From the NCBI GenBank assembly GCA_963823565.1, contig CAWGLR010000001.1, positions 186,001 through 250,000 on the forward strand: a DNA stretch of 64,000 nucleotides, given 5' to 3'. The translations under genes were made by a program, and so were the position numbers. Source of the stretch: RHKX01 sp963823565 (GTDB taxonomy: Bacteria > Actinomycetota > Thermoleophilia > Solirubrobacterales > 70-9). Of the stretch, positions 31,731 through 40,038 are shown in pieces (the stretch's first letter is position 1; every line of letters begins with the position of its first letter). Below the pieces are notes generated by a model. It saw only the letters and a list, made by a program, of their open reading frames with translations. It was not told the origin of the DNA and searched no databases.

Positions 31731-34700
31731 TCAGCGCTTACGCACTCGCTCGCAGTTCCGCGCCACACGGTCCCGCCTGCGGTCGGCGACCACCACGTCC
31801 TTCCCGCCCCCGCAGCTGACCCGGTCCCGGCCCCCCGTCCGCACCACGATCCGGTCGTTCCCCGGGCCGCCTGAGATGCGGTCCTTGCCGGGGCCGCCCT
31901 TGACCTTGTCGTTGCCCCTGCCGGCCTGGATGCGGTCGTTGCCCTGCTCGCCGCCGATGCAGTCGTTGCCGTTGCCGGCCTTGATGCGGTCGTTGCCCTT
32001 GCCGCCGCGGATGCGGTCGCTGCCCTTGGTGCCCTTGAGGCGGTCGTTCTTCTCGGTGCCGCGGACCCTGTTGGCGCAGGGGCCGCCGACCCTTCCCCCG
32101 CGCTCGCCGGTGTCGATGCTGGCGGTCCAGCCGACGTTGCCGGCCTCGTCGACGGCGCGGATAGCGACGTAGCGCTTGTGGGCCTTCGGTAGCTCGTAGT
32201 CCTGCCGCGTCCCGGCCTTCTTCGCCGTCGGGGTCTTGCCGAGGCGGGTCGCGTCGGCGAAGTTCTCCGGCCCGATGTCGTGGCCCGCGGTGGCGACCTG
32301 GTACCCGGCGACGGTGCCGCAGCCGTAGTCGTCGCCGGGGGCGGTGAAGCGGAGGGTGGCTCGCCCGTCGCGGAGGACGAGACGCTCGGGCGCGTAGGGC
32401 TGGGTGCCGTCGCGGTCGTAGTTGCCGCTCCCCTGCTGGTCGTGCCGGAACCCGGGCCACTCGCTCTGGCACTCGGGCAGGCCCGGGTGGTCCCACTCGA
32501 AGAGGTAGCCCTCCCTGGTGATGTCGGCGATGCGACCGTCGTCGCTGAGCGCGGCGGGGGCGAAGAGCCAGCCGCCGGTGACCTTCGGGAACCCCTCGGC
32601 GTCGAGCCCGGTGATCCCGTCGTAGGCGTGGAGGAGCCCGAGCCCGGTCCCGGCGAGCACCTGGTTGCTGGGCCCGGCGTGGACCTTGGCGATGTTCGAG
32701 CTCGAGAGGAACTGGAAGTCGTCGGTGACCCGCGGGAAGCTCGGGGCGCTGAGTCCCGTCTGGGCGTCGTAGGCGCCGATCAGGTGGTTGTAGGGGAGGT
32801 TCTGGCCGACCAGGAGCAGGTTGATCGCGTCGGTGATCCCGAGCCCGTACTTGACGATGTTGACGCCGCCGGCGTCGGTGAGCTTGCCGAGGCTGGCCGA
32901 CTCGAAGAGGTTGATCGAGCCGACCGGCAGGGCGCCGTCGGTGACGGAGACGGGGCCGGGGATGGCCTGCTCGACCTCGCGCTGCGGCGTCCCGTCGGGA
33001 CGGTAGACGCCGATCGTCGCCGAGCCGGTCGCCGAGGCGACGACCCGCGGCCCGCCGCCGATCGTCGCAATCGAGGGGTTCTGGCCGGGGCCGATCAGCG
33101 GCAGCGTCGTCTGGATCGCGCCGTTGAGCGCGATCGGCCAGCCGGGCATGTAGTCGCCGGAGGCGCCGTCGATCGCGTAGACGCGGGCCGAGCCGCCGGC
33201 GGCGTTGGCGAGGACGTCGGTCAGCACCGAGCCGAGCCCGCCGGTGACGGTGGAGAAGTCGGGAGGATCGGCCTCGTAGGTCTCGTTGGTGGCGACGACG
33301 ATGTCATCGCGGCCGTCGCCGTTGAGGTCGCCGATCGCGGGCTCGTTGATCGACTCGGCGAGCATCTGGTCGGCCGGCTGCCTCTCGGGATCTACGAGCC
33401 GCAGCGGGAAGCCCGGCCGCGGCCTGCCGTCGCCGTCGAAGACGTAGAGGTAGCCGTCGAGCCCGGGCGCGACGATCGACGGCGGCTTCCCGGGCCCGTC
33501 GAGCCGGGCGACCGCGGGCGTGGCGATGAAGCCGCACTTCGGGTGCTTCTGGTCGTTGGCGGCGACTTGGAGCGAGGGCGCGCACTTCGACTTGTCGGAG
33601 GCGACCGGGAAGCCGGGCCGGCGGCTGCCGTCGGGCTCCCAGGCGTAGATCCGGCGCCCGGCGGCGGTGACGATCTCGGGCCGGCCGTCGTCCTCGAAGT
33701 CGGCGATCGTCGGCCCGCGCGGCGGCTCCCGCGGTGGCGCGGTCGCCGAGACGGCGGCGAAGCCGGGAGCGCTCAGGTGGCCCTTCGCCTGATCCATCGT
33801 CTCGGTCCGCACCGGCCAGCCCGGCAGCTCCGAGCCGTCGGGGCGGTAGGCGTGGACGATGCCGTCCTCGGTCGGCAGGATCAGCTCCTGGACGTTGTCG
33901 CCGTTGATGTCGGCGTAGCGCGGCGGCGCCTCTCCCCCGGTCCCCATCCGCTTCGGGAAGCCGGGCCGGAGCGTCGGGTCCGCGGCCGAGCTGAGCACGC
34001 GGCGGTCGATCCCCGGCGTCGGGATGCCGTCGCCGCGGACCGTGAGCCGCACCGTGAACTCGTGCTGGAGCGGGTGCTGAGAGGTCGTCGAGAAGGTCGG
34101 CGAGCCGGGATCGGGCGGCGGCTGGTAGTCGGCGAGCGCCGCGCGGACCTGGGCCAGGTCGATCGCGCCGAAGTCGGTGACCGGTGCGGTCGAGTCGCCC
34201 TCGGCGACCGTTCGCCAGTCGCCACCGGCACTCGAAGTCGCCGACCGGGGCCTGCCGGGGCCCCACTCGAGCTTCCAGTGGAACTGGCCGCCGTCGGCGA
34301 AGCGCGAACGGGCGAGACCGCGGATCCGGACCGAGCCGCCGGTCAGCGGCGCGTACCAGTCGGGGGAGGAGATCGCCGCCTCCGGCGGGATGTCGCCGCT
34401 GCGCGCAACTCGCACCGCCTCGCCGAGGTTGACCCGCCCCCAGCCGAAGTGGGACGTCCACTGGTCCTCGGGCGCCGCCGCCGGGTCGGCGCCGGAATCG
34501 GGCGCGCCGAGGCCGGTGACGTTGCCGTCGATTCCCGTCGCGCCGCCGGTCACCCGCTCGGCGGTCTGCTCGAGGATCGCCCGGGTCTCGTCGGGCCGCA
34601 GGTCGATCGGCTTCGCGGCGCTGACGACGAGCGCCGCCGCGCCCGCGGCCTTGCCGGTGTTCTCCGAGCCGGTCGGACCCTCCATCGCGATCGAGCTCTT

Positions 34701-35993
34701 GCCGCCGAACTGCGTCGTGTTGGCGCCGCGGAAGTAGGTGCCGACGGGGAGCTCGGAGCCGAGGCAGGTGCCGAGCGGGTCGAGCAGCTCGCCGCAGAGG
34801 GCGTCCTGGAACTCAGGTCCCGCGTCCACCCCGAGGCCCGTCGTGTCGGTGGCCGTCCCCTGGATCAGCATCGCGTGGCCGTAATTGCCGGGGTAGTTGT
34901 GGTTGGCGGTGTTGAGGTCGTCGCCGGAGAAGGTCTGGACGACGCCCTGCGAGTAGGCGTACTGGGAGGCGGCCTCGGCGAAGGCCGAGTGGTAGACGCT
35001 GCCGTTGGCGCCCTCGAGGACGCTCGCGCCGTTGTCGGTGCCGTAGAGGATCCCCATCGCGAAGCCGTTGCCGTCGGAGACGAAGGTGTCCCAGATCCGG
35101 ACCGGCATCACCTGGCACTTCGGGCAGACGCCGAGCTCGCCCTCGCCGTCGTTGCCGCGCTCGGCCACCTCCATCGCCCGGCCGGAGCCATGGCCGGAGG
35201 CGGCGAAGTAGCTCGAGGCGTCGTAGGGGTCGTTGTCGTCGTCGAAGAAGTCCCAGCCCGCGATGTCGTCGACGAACCCGTTGCCGTCGTCGTCGTCGCC
35301 GTCGGAGAGCTCGGCGATCAGATCGGAGGCGTCGATCTGCCCGCCGCCGTGAGGGCCGGCGTCGGAGGGGACCGTGCCCTGGTAGTCGCTCACGTTCACG
35401 ACGGCGTCGTCGTTGCAGTCGTAGCCGGTGCCGGCGCACGTCGCGCCGAGGCTCCCCGGGGTCGGCAGCTCCCCGGTGTTGAGGTGGATCTGGGTGCGCA
35501 GGCCCTCGCGGTCCCACTTGATCCCGGTGTCGAGGACCGCGACGACGGTGTCGGGGCTGCCGCGCTCGAGCTTCCAGGCGCCGGCGGCGTTGAACCCGGA
35601 GATCTGCGGCTGGCCATTGTGCGGGCCCTCCCGGTAGTTGGTCGCGCCGAGGCCGAGGATCAGCCCGCTCGTGTAGCGCGAGGGGAAGCCGAAGAGGTCG
35701 TAGCGCTCCTCGTAGATGCTGGAGGCGGTGCCGCCGCCGGGCGTCTCGTCGTCGGGCTCGGCGATGTCGTAGCCGGGGTCGTTGGGCGTGTCCTGGCGCT
35801 GGACGTTCCCCGGCGCGAACTGCTGGGAGGGATCGGTGGAGGCGGGGGCGTCGAAGCCGGCGGCGAGCGCGGCCGCCGGCAGCACGAGCATCGCGACGAC
35901 GAGCGCCGCGAGGATCAGCCGGCGGCGGCGCGGGCGCGCGCGAGCCTGCCCGCGACCGACCCCATACCTCCCATACATGCCCCTACCCCGCAT
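31731..35993 (-). CDS. very large secreted subtilase with FG-GAP-like and hemolysin-type repeats
   Basis: 1420 residues. The signal peptide (about 24-45) follows an Arg/Gly-rich N-terminus. An S8 peptidase domain covers about 100-540 with Asp155 (AVLDTGIKWD), His268 (SGHGSGRA) and Ser443 (GPTGSENTGKAAGAAALV). The Ser motif departs from GTSxAxP, and the oxyanion Asn region reads FSGDDLN. Acidic Ca-binding-like stretches lie inside the domain (DGDDDDGNGFVDDIAGWDFF). FG-GAP/VCBS-like propeller blades follow (YADINGDNVQELILPT, IGDLNGDGRDDIVV), then a fibronectin-like segment and eight basic RTX-like nonapeptides (GKGNDRIKAGNGNDCIGG). Likely a cell-surface protease or adhesin. Starts at ATG 35993 or 35978. 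Confidence 0.9.
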   Translation of the reverse strand: MRGRGMYGRYGVGRGQARARPRRRRLILAALVVAMLVLPAAALAAGFDAPASTDPSQQFAPGNVQRQDTPNDPGYDIAEPDDETPGGGTASSIYEERYDLFGFPSRYTSGLILGLGATNYREGPHNGQPQISGFNAAGAWKLERGSPDTVVAVLDTGIKWDREGLRTQIHLNTGELPTPGSLGATCAGTGYDCNDDAVVNVSDYQGTVPSDAGPHGGGQIDASDLIAELSDGDDDDGNGFVDDIAGWDFFDDDNDPYDASSYFAASGHGSGRAMEVAERGNDGEGELGVCPKCQVMPVRIWDTFVSDGNGFAMGILYGTDNGASVLEGANGSVYHSAFAEAASQYAYSQGVVQTFSGDDLNTANHNYPGNYGHAMLIQGTATDTTGLGVDAGPEFQDALCGELLDPLGTCLGSELPVGTYFRGANTTQFGGKSSIAMEGPTGSENTGKAAGAAALVVSAAKPIDLRPDETRAILEQTAERVTGGATGIDGNVTGLGAPDSGADPAAAPEDQWTSHFGWGRVNLGEAVRVARSGDIPPEAAISSPDWYAPLTGGSVRIRGLARSRFADGGQFHWKLEWGPGRPRSATSSAGGDWRTVAEGDSTAPVTDFGAIDLAQVRAALADYQPPPDPGSPTFSTTSQHPLQHEFTVRLTVRGDGIPTPGIDRRVLSSAADPTLRPGFPKRMGTGGEAPPRYADINGDNVQELILPTEDGIVHAYRPDGSELPGWPVRTETMDQAKGHLSAPGFAAVSATAPPREPPRGPTIADFEDDGRPEIVTAAGRRIYAWEPDGSRRPGFPVASDKSKCAPSLQVAANDQKHPKCGFIATPAVARLDGPGKPPSIVAPGLDGYLYVFDGDGRPRPGFPLRLVDPERQPADQMLAESINEPAIGDLNGDGRDDIVVATNETYEADPPDFSTVTGGLGSVLTDVLANAAGGSARVYAIDGASGDYMPGWPIALNGAIQTTLPLIGPGQNPSIATIGGGPRVVASATGSATIGVYRPDGTPQREVEQAIPGPVSVTDGALPVGSINLFESASLGKLTDAGGVNIVKYGLGITDAINLLLVGQNLPYNHLIGAYDAQTGLSAPSFPRVTDDFQFLSSSNIAKVHAGPSNQVLAGTGLGLLHAYDGITGLDAEGFPKVTGGWLFAPAALSDDGRIADITREGYLFEWDHPGLPECQSEWPGFRHDQQGSGNYDRDGTQPYAPERLVLRDGRATLRFTAPGDDYGCGTVAGYQVATAGHDIGPENFADATRLGKTPTAKKAGTRQDYELPKAHKRYVAIRAVDEAGNVGWTASIDTGERGGRVGGPCANRVRGTEKNDRLKGTKGSDRIRGGKGNDRIKAGNGNDCIGGEQGNDRIQAGRGNDKVKGGPGKDRISGGPGNDRIVVRTGGRDRVSCGGGKDVVVADRRRDRVARNCERVRKR

Positions 35994-36226
35994 GCCGGGC
36001 GCACCCTATCCGGAGGCGCGGGGCGCGTAAAGGGTGGATGTCGGGTGGGCTCATGCTGGTCGCGGCGGCGCAGGCCGGCGGCCACCCCTCGCCCCGGGTG
36101 GGCGGTCGTGGGGGCGAGGCGGAGCGGGCGCTGGCGCGCACGGTCCCGGCCGCGCTCGGAGCTCCGCAGCGCGGATAACACGCCGCTTCGCGGGCAGCGT
36201 CAGAAGGACCCCCCGAAAGGAGCCCG

Positions 36227-36832
36227 ATGAAGGCGCTGTTCCTCAGCTGCACCCTGAAGAAGTCCCCCGAGCCCTCCAACAGCGAGATGCTCGCCTCCGA
36301 GCTGCGCTCGTTCATGGAGGAGCGGGACGTCGAGACGGAGCTGATTCGCCTCGTCGACCTCGACGTCAAGCCCGGCGTCACCTCCGACGAGGGCGACGGC
36401 GACGAGTGGCCGCGCGTGCACGAGGCGCTGCTCGGCTCAGAGATCGTCGTCTTCGTCACCCCGACCTGGGTCGGGCGGCCCTCGAGCGTCGCCCAGCGGG
36501 CGATCGAGCGGATGGACGCGATGATCTCCGAGACCGACGACGAGGAGCGGCCGGTCGCCTACAACCGGGTCGCCGGGGTCGTCGTCACCGGCAACGAGGA
36601 CGGCGCCCACCACGTGATCGGCGAGATCGCCGGCGCGCTCGGCGACATCGGCTACACGATCCCCGGCCAGGCCTGGACCTACTGGAACAAGGGCCCCGGT
36701 CCCGGCGACGAGTATCCCGACACCGACGAGGGCCACGACTGGTCGGAGAAGACCGGCCGCGCGGCTGCGCAGAACCTGATCGCTGTGGCCGAGGCGCTCG
36801 GCGGCGGGGCGATGGGGGCGCCGCCGGAGTAG
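36227..36832 (+). CDS. NAD(P)H-dependent FMN reductase-like flavodoxin-fold protein
   Basis: 201 residues, cytoplasmic flavoprotein fold. The start KALFLSCTLKKSPEPSNSEM is the phosphate-binding loop for FMN. VVFVTPTWVGRPSSVAQRAI and GNEDGAHHVIGEIAGALGD are typical of the flavodoxin-like NADPH-dependent reductases. The electron acceptor is unknown. Good ribosome site (GAAAGGAG) before ATG 36227. The nearby divergent gene is the subtilase; a large palindrome follows the stop. Confidence 0.88.
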   Translation: MKALFLSCTLKKSPEPSNSEMLASELRSFMEERDVETELIRLVDLDVKPGVTSDEGDGDEWPRVHEALLGSEIVVFVTPTWVGRPSSVAQRAIERMDAMISETDDEERPVAYNRVAGVVVTGNEDGAHHVIGEIAGALGDIGYTIPGQAWTYWNKGPGPGDEYPDTDEGHDWSEKTGRAAAQNLIAVAEALGGGAMGAPPE

Positions 36833-36867
36833 CGGCGCCGCGGTTTCGGCCGCTGAAGGCGGTGAGT

Positions 36868-36902
36868 GGGATCAACGTTGCGCATATCGCAACGTTGATC
36901 CC
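36868..36902. repeat. 35-bp palindrome, 15-bp perfect arms
   Basis: Arms 36868-36882 (GGGATCAACGTTGCG) and 36888-36902 are exact reverse complements, with loop CATAT. Each arm itself contains the palindrome AACGTT. On the plus strand it is followed by TTT, 36 bp after the flavoprotein stop, so a terminator is the simplest reading. A protein-binding site or REP-like repeat is possible. Confidence 0.6.
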
Positions 36903-36973
36903 TTTCACGCTCGGCCGGCGGGCGGGGCGACGGAGGCCGGGAGTTTCGCGTGAAGGGGTGCTCTCCAATCGGT

Positions 36974-36979
36974 TAGGTT
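36974..36979 (+). promoter_or_regulatory. candidate -10 box of the trypsin-like gene (leaderless)
   Basis: TAGGTT, 6 nt before ATG 36986. Closely matches the box of gene 58169 (GTTAGGTTC in both). Confidence 0.45.
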
Positions 36980-36985
36980 CAGCGC

Positions 36986-38212
36986 ATGGGGAGGCGCAGC
37001 GCAGGCTCGAGCACAGCGGTCGCGACCGCCCTCGCGATTCTCGCCGTTCTCGTCCCCGCCACGGCCGCCGCCGCCGACGGGAGAGTCGCGCTCGGCGACG
37101 GCGTCTACATGGAGCGCGCGCCCGCGGGCGCGCCCGCGCCGGAGGCGCCCGCCGCCACGCCGCGGATCATCGGCGGGCACCCGGTCACGATCCAGGACTA
37201 CCCGTGGCAGGTCGGGCTCCTGCTCTCCCCCGCGATTCAGCCGGGCAATGGCTTCGACCGGCAGATCTGCGGCGGCACGCTCGTCGCGCCGACGCTCGTC
37301 GTCACCGCCGCGCACTGCGTCGCCGACGGGAACGGCAACTTCCAGCCGGCGGCGAACTTCACGATCGTCTCGGGCCGGACGACGCTGAGCACGAACGCCG
37401 GCCGCGAGAGCGGTCTCGCCGGCTACGTGTACTTCGTCGACGCCCAGGGGCGCCAGCTCTACAACCCGCGGACGTTCGCCTGGGACGTCGTCCTGCTGCG
37501 ACTCGCCCAGCCCGCGCTCGGCAGCCCGATCAAGATCGCCGGGCCCGGCGAGGAGGGGGCGTGGTCGGAGGGGCGCGCAGCGCTGGTCAGCGGCTGGGGC
37601 GCGACGAAGGACCGCGGCCGCGGATACGCCGACACCCTCCAGGCGACCGAGATCACGATCGCGCCGGAGTGGTTCTGCGCCCCGATCAGGCTCGAGCCGA
37701 CATCGCTGTGCGCCGGGAGCGGGACCGGCGACCGCGACATCTGCGACGGTGACAGCGGCGGGCCGCTCGTCGTCCGCATCGCCGGCGGGACGCCCCGCCT
37801 CGTCGGTGACACCTCCTTCGGCCGCGCCGACCACTGCGGCACCTACACCGCCAGCGGCTTCGGGCGGCTCGCCGCCGATCCGATCCGCGCGACGCTTCAG
37901 CAGGCGGCGCAGGTCCTGACCGGAGACGCCATCGTCGGCTCCGGCGGCACGGCACCGGCGACGATGACCGCCGGACAGGCCCGCGACAACGCGTTCATCT
38001 ACGCCGGCGAGGACTGCGCCCGCTGGCGCCCCTGCCGGACCTACTGGGCCAAGTCGTGCCGGCCCGCGGGCGCGGGCTACAAGTGCGGGATCCAGGAGAC
38101 GGGCAAGAAGCGGCGCGGCCGGATCTTCTGCCGCCGCAAGGTGCTGATCAAGGCGACCAGCGGCGGGATCAGCCGCCGCGGGATCGGCAAGTGGCGCTGC
38201 CGCTCCATCTAG
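36986..38212 (+). CDS. secreted trypsin-like serine protease with Cys-rich basic tail
   Basis: 408 residues. A signal peptide (1-30) and pro-segment end before the activation site RIIGGHPV (60-67). The catalytic triad is complete: His110 (TAAHC), Asp167 (AWDVVLL) and Ser257 (GDSGGP). Asp251 six residues before Ser257 predicts trypsin-like cleavage after Lys/Arg. The last 65 residues form a separate, basic, six-cysteine segment (CARWRPCRTYWAKSC, then KKRRGRIFCRRK) that I cannot assign. It may bind the wall or substrate. ATG 36986 has TAGGTT 6 nt upstream. Confidence 0.92.
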   Translation: MGRRSAGSSTAVATALAILAVLVPATAAAADGRVALGDGVYMERAPAGAPAPEAPAATPRIIGGHPVTIQDYPWQVGLLLSPAIQPGNGFDRQICGGTLVAPTLVVTAAHCVADGNGNFQPAANFTIVSGRTTLSTNAGRESGLAGYVYFVDAQGRQLYNPRTFAWDVVLLRLAQPALGSPIKIAGPGEEGAWSEGRAALVSGWGATKDRGRGYADTLQATEITIAPEWFCAPIRLEPTSLCAGSGTGDRDICDGDSGGPLVVRIAGGTPRLVGDTSFGRADHCGTYTASGFGRLAADPIRATLQQAAQVLTGDAIVGSGGTAPATMTAGQARDNAFIYAGEDCARWRPCRTYWAKSCRPAGAGYKCGIQETGKKRRGRIFCRRKVLIKATSGGISRRGIGKWRCRSI

Positions 38213-38259
38213 GTCGCCGAGCCCGCCGGTTGGGTCTTTTCGGCGGCGCCTCTCGTCGC

Positions 38260-38265
38260 TAGATT
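38260..38265 (+). promoter_or_regulatory. candidate -10 box of the DUF2294 gene (leaderless)
   Basis: TAGATT, 8 nt before ATG 38274. Confidence 0.4.
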
Positions 38266-38273
38266 CCCCGCCG

Positions 38274-38627
38274 ATGCCCGGCAACGAAATGGCGAGATCA
38301 TTCGCCGCACAGCTCAAGTCGCTGACCGGAACCGGTCCCGAGCGCTGCCGGGTCTTCATCAACGACGACGTCGTCACGCTGATCTGCGACCGGACCATGA
38401 CCCCGGCGGAGAAGACGCTCGCGGGGGCGGAGCCGGGCGTGGTGTCGGAGATGCGGAACGCGCTCCAGGAGCAGGTCCGCTCGCAGTTCGTGCCCGAGGT
38501 CGAGCGGATCACCAAGCGGCGCGTCGTCGCCGCGATGAGCAGCCACTCGCTGGATCCCGACACCTCCAGCTACGTCTTCGTCCTCGAGGGGTCCGTCAAC
38601 GGCCATCGGCTCGTCGGCGAGGCCTGA
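38274..38627 (+). CDS. DUF2294 family protein
   Basis: 117 residues, soluble. The pattern GTGPERCRVFINDDVVTLIC, TMTPAEKTLAG and the helix RNALQEQVRSQFVPEVERIT, followed by VVAAMSSHSLDPDTSSYVFV, matches the DUF2294 (Na-translocating domain-like) family. Its function is not established. TAGATT lies 8 nt before the ATG and no ribosome site, so leaderless. It stands between a secreted protease and the diguanylate cyclase. Confidence 0.78.
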   Translation: MPGNEMARSFAAQLKSLTGTGPERCRVFINDDVVTLICDRTMTPAEKTLAGAEPGVVSEMRNALQEQVRSQFVPEVERITKRRVVAAMSSHSLDPDTSSYVFVLEGSVNGHRLVGEA

Positions 38628-38682
38628 CGCCGGGCGGCTTCCGCCACTGAGGGCTGCCACCTAGCCCATCTGGGGGCTGGCC

Positions 38683-38711
38683 CTCAAGAAACTTGAGCTT
38701 CCCGCCGATGG
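38683..38711 (+). promoter_or_regulatory. FliA/WhiG-type promoter before the diguanylate cyclase
   Basis: CTCAAG, a 15-nt spacer (CTCAAG-CTTGAG also forms a small dyad), then GCCGATGG. The CTCA-N17-GCCGAT arrangement is the type reported for FliA promoters in motile actinobacteria and resembles the classical TAAA-N15-GCCGATAA box. The ATG at 38712 lies at the end of the -10. A transcript starting near 38718 would be leaderless from GTG 38718. Confidence 0.55.
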
Positions 38712-40025
38712 ATGGGCGTGATCTTGCATCGCCGCCACGCCTCGCTCCTTCTGTGCCTGGCAATCGGGGCACTCACGGCAACCCCGGCGTCCGCCCAGGC
38801 GCCCGCGGATCCCGCGCAGACGGCGGAACCGCCGGTCGCCGCCGACCCGGTCGGGAGCGCCGAGAACGTCGCCTCGGGCCTGCTCGGCGGAGTCGGCGCC
38901 ACGCTCCAGGAGCCGCCGGCGCCGGTCAGCGGGGTGGTCGAGGCGCTGCCGCCGGTCGTCGGCGGAACCGTCGACGGTCTCGCCCAGGCGCTCGGCTCCA
39001 CCGCGCAGTCCGGACCGCTCGGGCCCGGGCTCGGCGGCGCCCCCGCTCCGCCGACGCCGCCGACCGAGCCCCCGGCTTCCCCCGGGCCCGACCCGACCGG
39101 GGTCGATCCTCCCGGCGGCGAGGGCGGCAGCCCCAACGACAGCGCCATCGCCGACGTCTCCACGCGGGTCCGCACGGGTCGCCGCGGCGACGGGGGTGAT
39201 CAGGCCGGCGCCGATCAGATAGCCGGACGCGTCTCCGATCATCCCCGGGATCCCGCCGACGGCGCGGCGACGGTTGCGTCGATCGCCGGGGGCGGCGGGC
39301 CCTCCGGCGAGGGCGCCGTCGTCGAGCTGCCCGCGCCCGCCGAGAGCGGGAACCGGGGCGCGTTCGAGCGGATCGTCGCCGTCGTACCCTGGCCGGTCTA
39401 CGCCGCGCTCGCCCTGATGACGGCGCTGCTCGCCCTTTCGACCGCGCGCTCACGGCGGTACCGGCGCCGGCTCGCGGAGGCCGAGCACCTGGCGAAGACC
39501 GACGGCCTCACCGGCCTGCCGAACCGCCAGGACGCCGAGCTGTTCCTCGAGCGGCTGGCTGCCGCCTCGACCCGCTCGGGCAGGCCGCTGGCGGTCGCGC
39601 TGATCGACCTCGACCACTTCAAGGCGATCAACGACGACTTCGGCCACGCCGCCGGCGACGCGACCCTGCGCGGCGTCGGTCACGCGCTGCGCAGCGAGCT
39701 CCGCACGGCCGATCACGTCGGCCGCCACGGCGGCGAGGAGTTCCTCGCGATCCTCCCCGACACCGGCGTCGAGGAGGCGCTCTTCGTCGCCGAACGGATC
39801 CGCGAGCGGATCGCGGCGATGCCGCGCCGAGTCGATCGGCCCGTAACGGCGAGCATCGGAGTCGCCACCCTTCCCGGCGACGCCGGCTCGGTGGGCGAGC
39901 TCGTGGCGGCGGCCGACCGCGCGCTCTACGCCGCCAAGGAGGCCGGACGCGATCAGGTCGTCTGGGCCGGCGCCCTCGAGCCGTCCGCCCGCGAGGGGCA
40001 GCGGCGGGCCGCCGTCACCAACTGA
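38712..40025 (+). CDS. membrane-bound diguanylate cyclase (GGDEF)
   Basis: Makes c-di-GMP. 437 residues from ATG 38712 (GTG 38718 is possible, two codons in, if leaderless). A signal sequence (about 6-28) is followed by an exported Pro/Gly-rich linker (30-220) and one membrane helix (225-245). The GGDEF domain (about 258-430) has a GGEEF core (340-344) and the product-inhibition I-site RTAD (331-334), five residues before it. Active enzymes often carry GGEEF. There is no recognisable sensor domain; the Ala/Pro-rich exterior may only act as a spacer. A FliA-like promoter precedes it. Confidence 0.93.
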   Translation: MGVILHRRHASLLLCLAIGALTATPASAQAPADPAQTAEPPVAADPVGSAENVASGLLGGVGATLQEPPAPVSGVVEALPPVVGGTVDGLAQALGSTAQSGPLGPGLGGAPAPPTPPTEPPASPGPDPTGVDPPGGEGGSPNDSAIADVSTRVRTGRRGDGGDQAGADQIAGRVSDHPRDPADGAATVASIAGGGGPSGEGAVVELPAPAESGNRGAFERIVAVVPWPVYAALALMTALLALSTARSRRYRRRLAEAEHLAKTDGLTGLPNRQDAELFLERLAAASTRSGRPLAVALIDLDHFKAINDDFGHAAGDATLRGVGHALRSELRTADHVGRHGGEEFLAILPDTGVEEALFVAERIRERIAAMPRRVDRPVTASIGVATLPGDAGSVGELVAAADRALYAAKEAGRDQVVWAGALEPSAREGQRRAAVTN

Positions 40026-40038
40026 GCCCGGGCCCGCC

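Noticed and set aside
31177..32172. 331-residue plus-strand frame beside the subtilase
   Set aside because: Pro/Ser/Arg-rich, antisense to the RTX repeats; no signal of coding.
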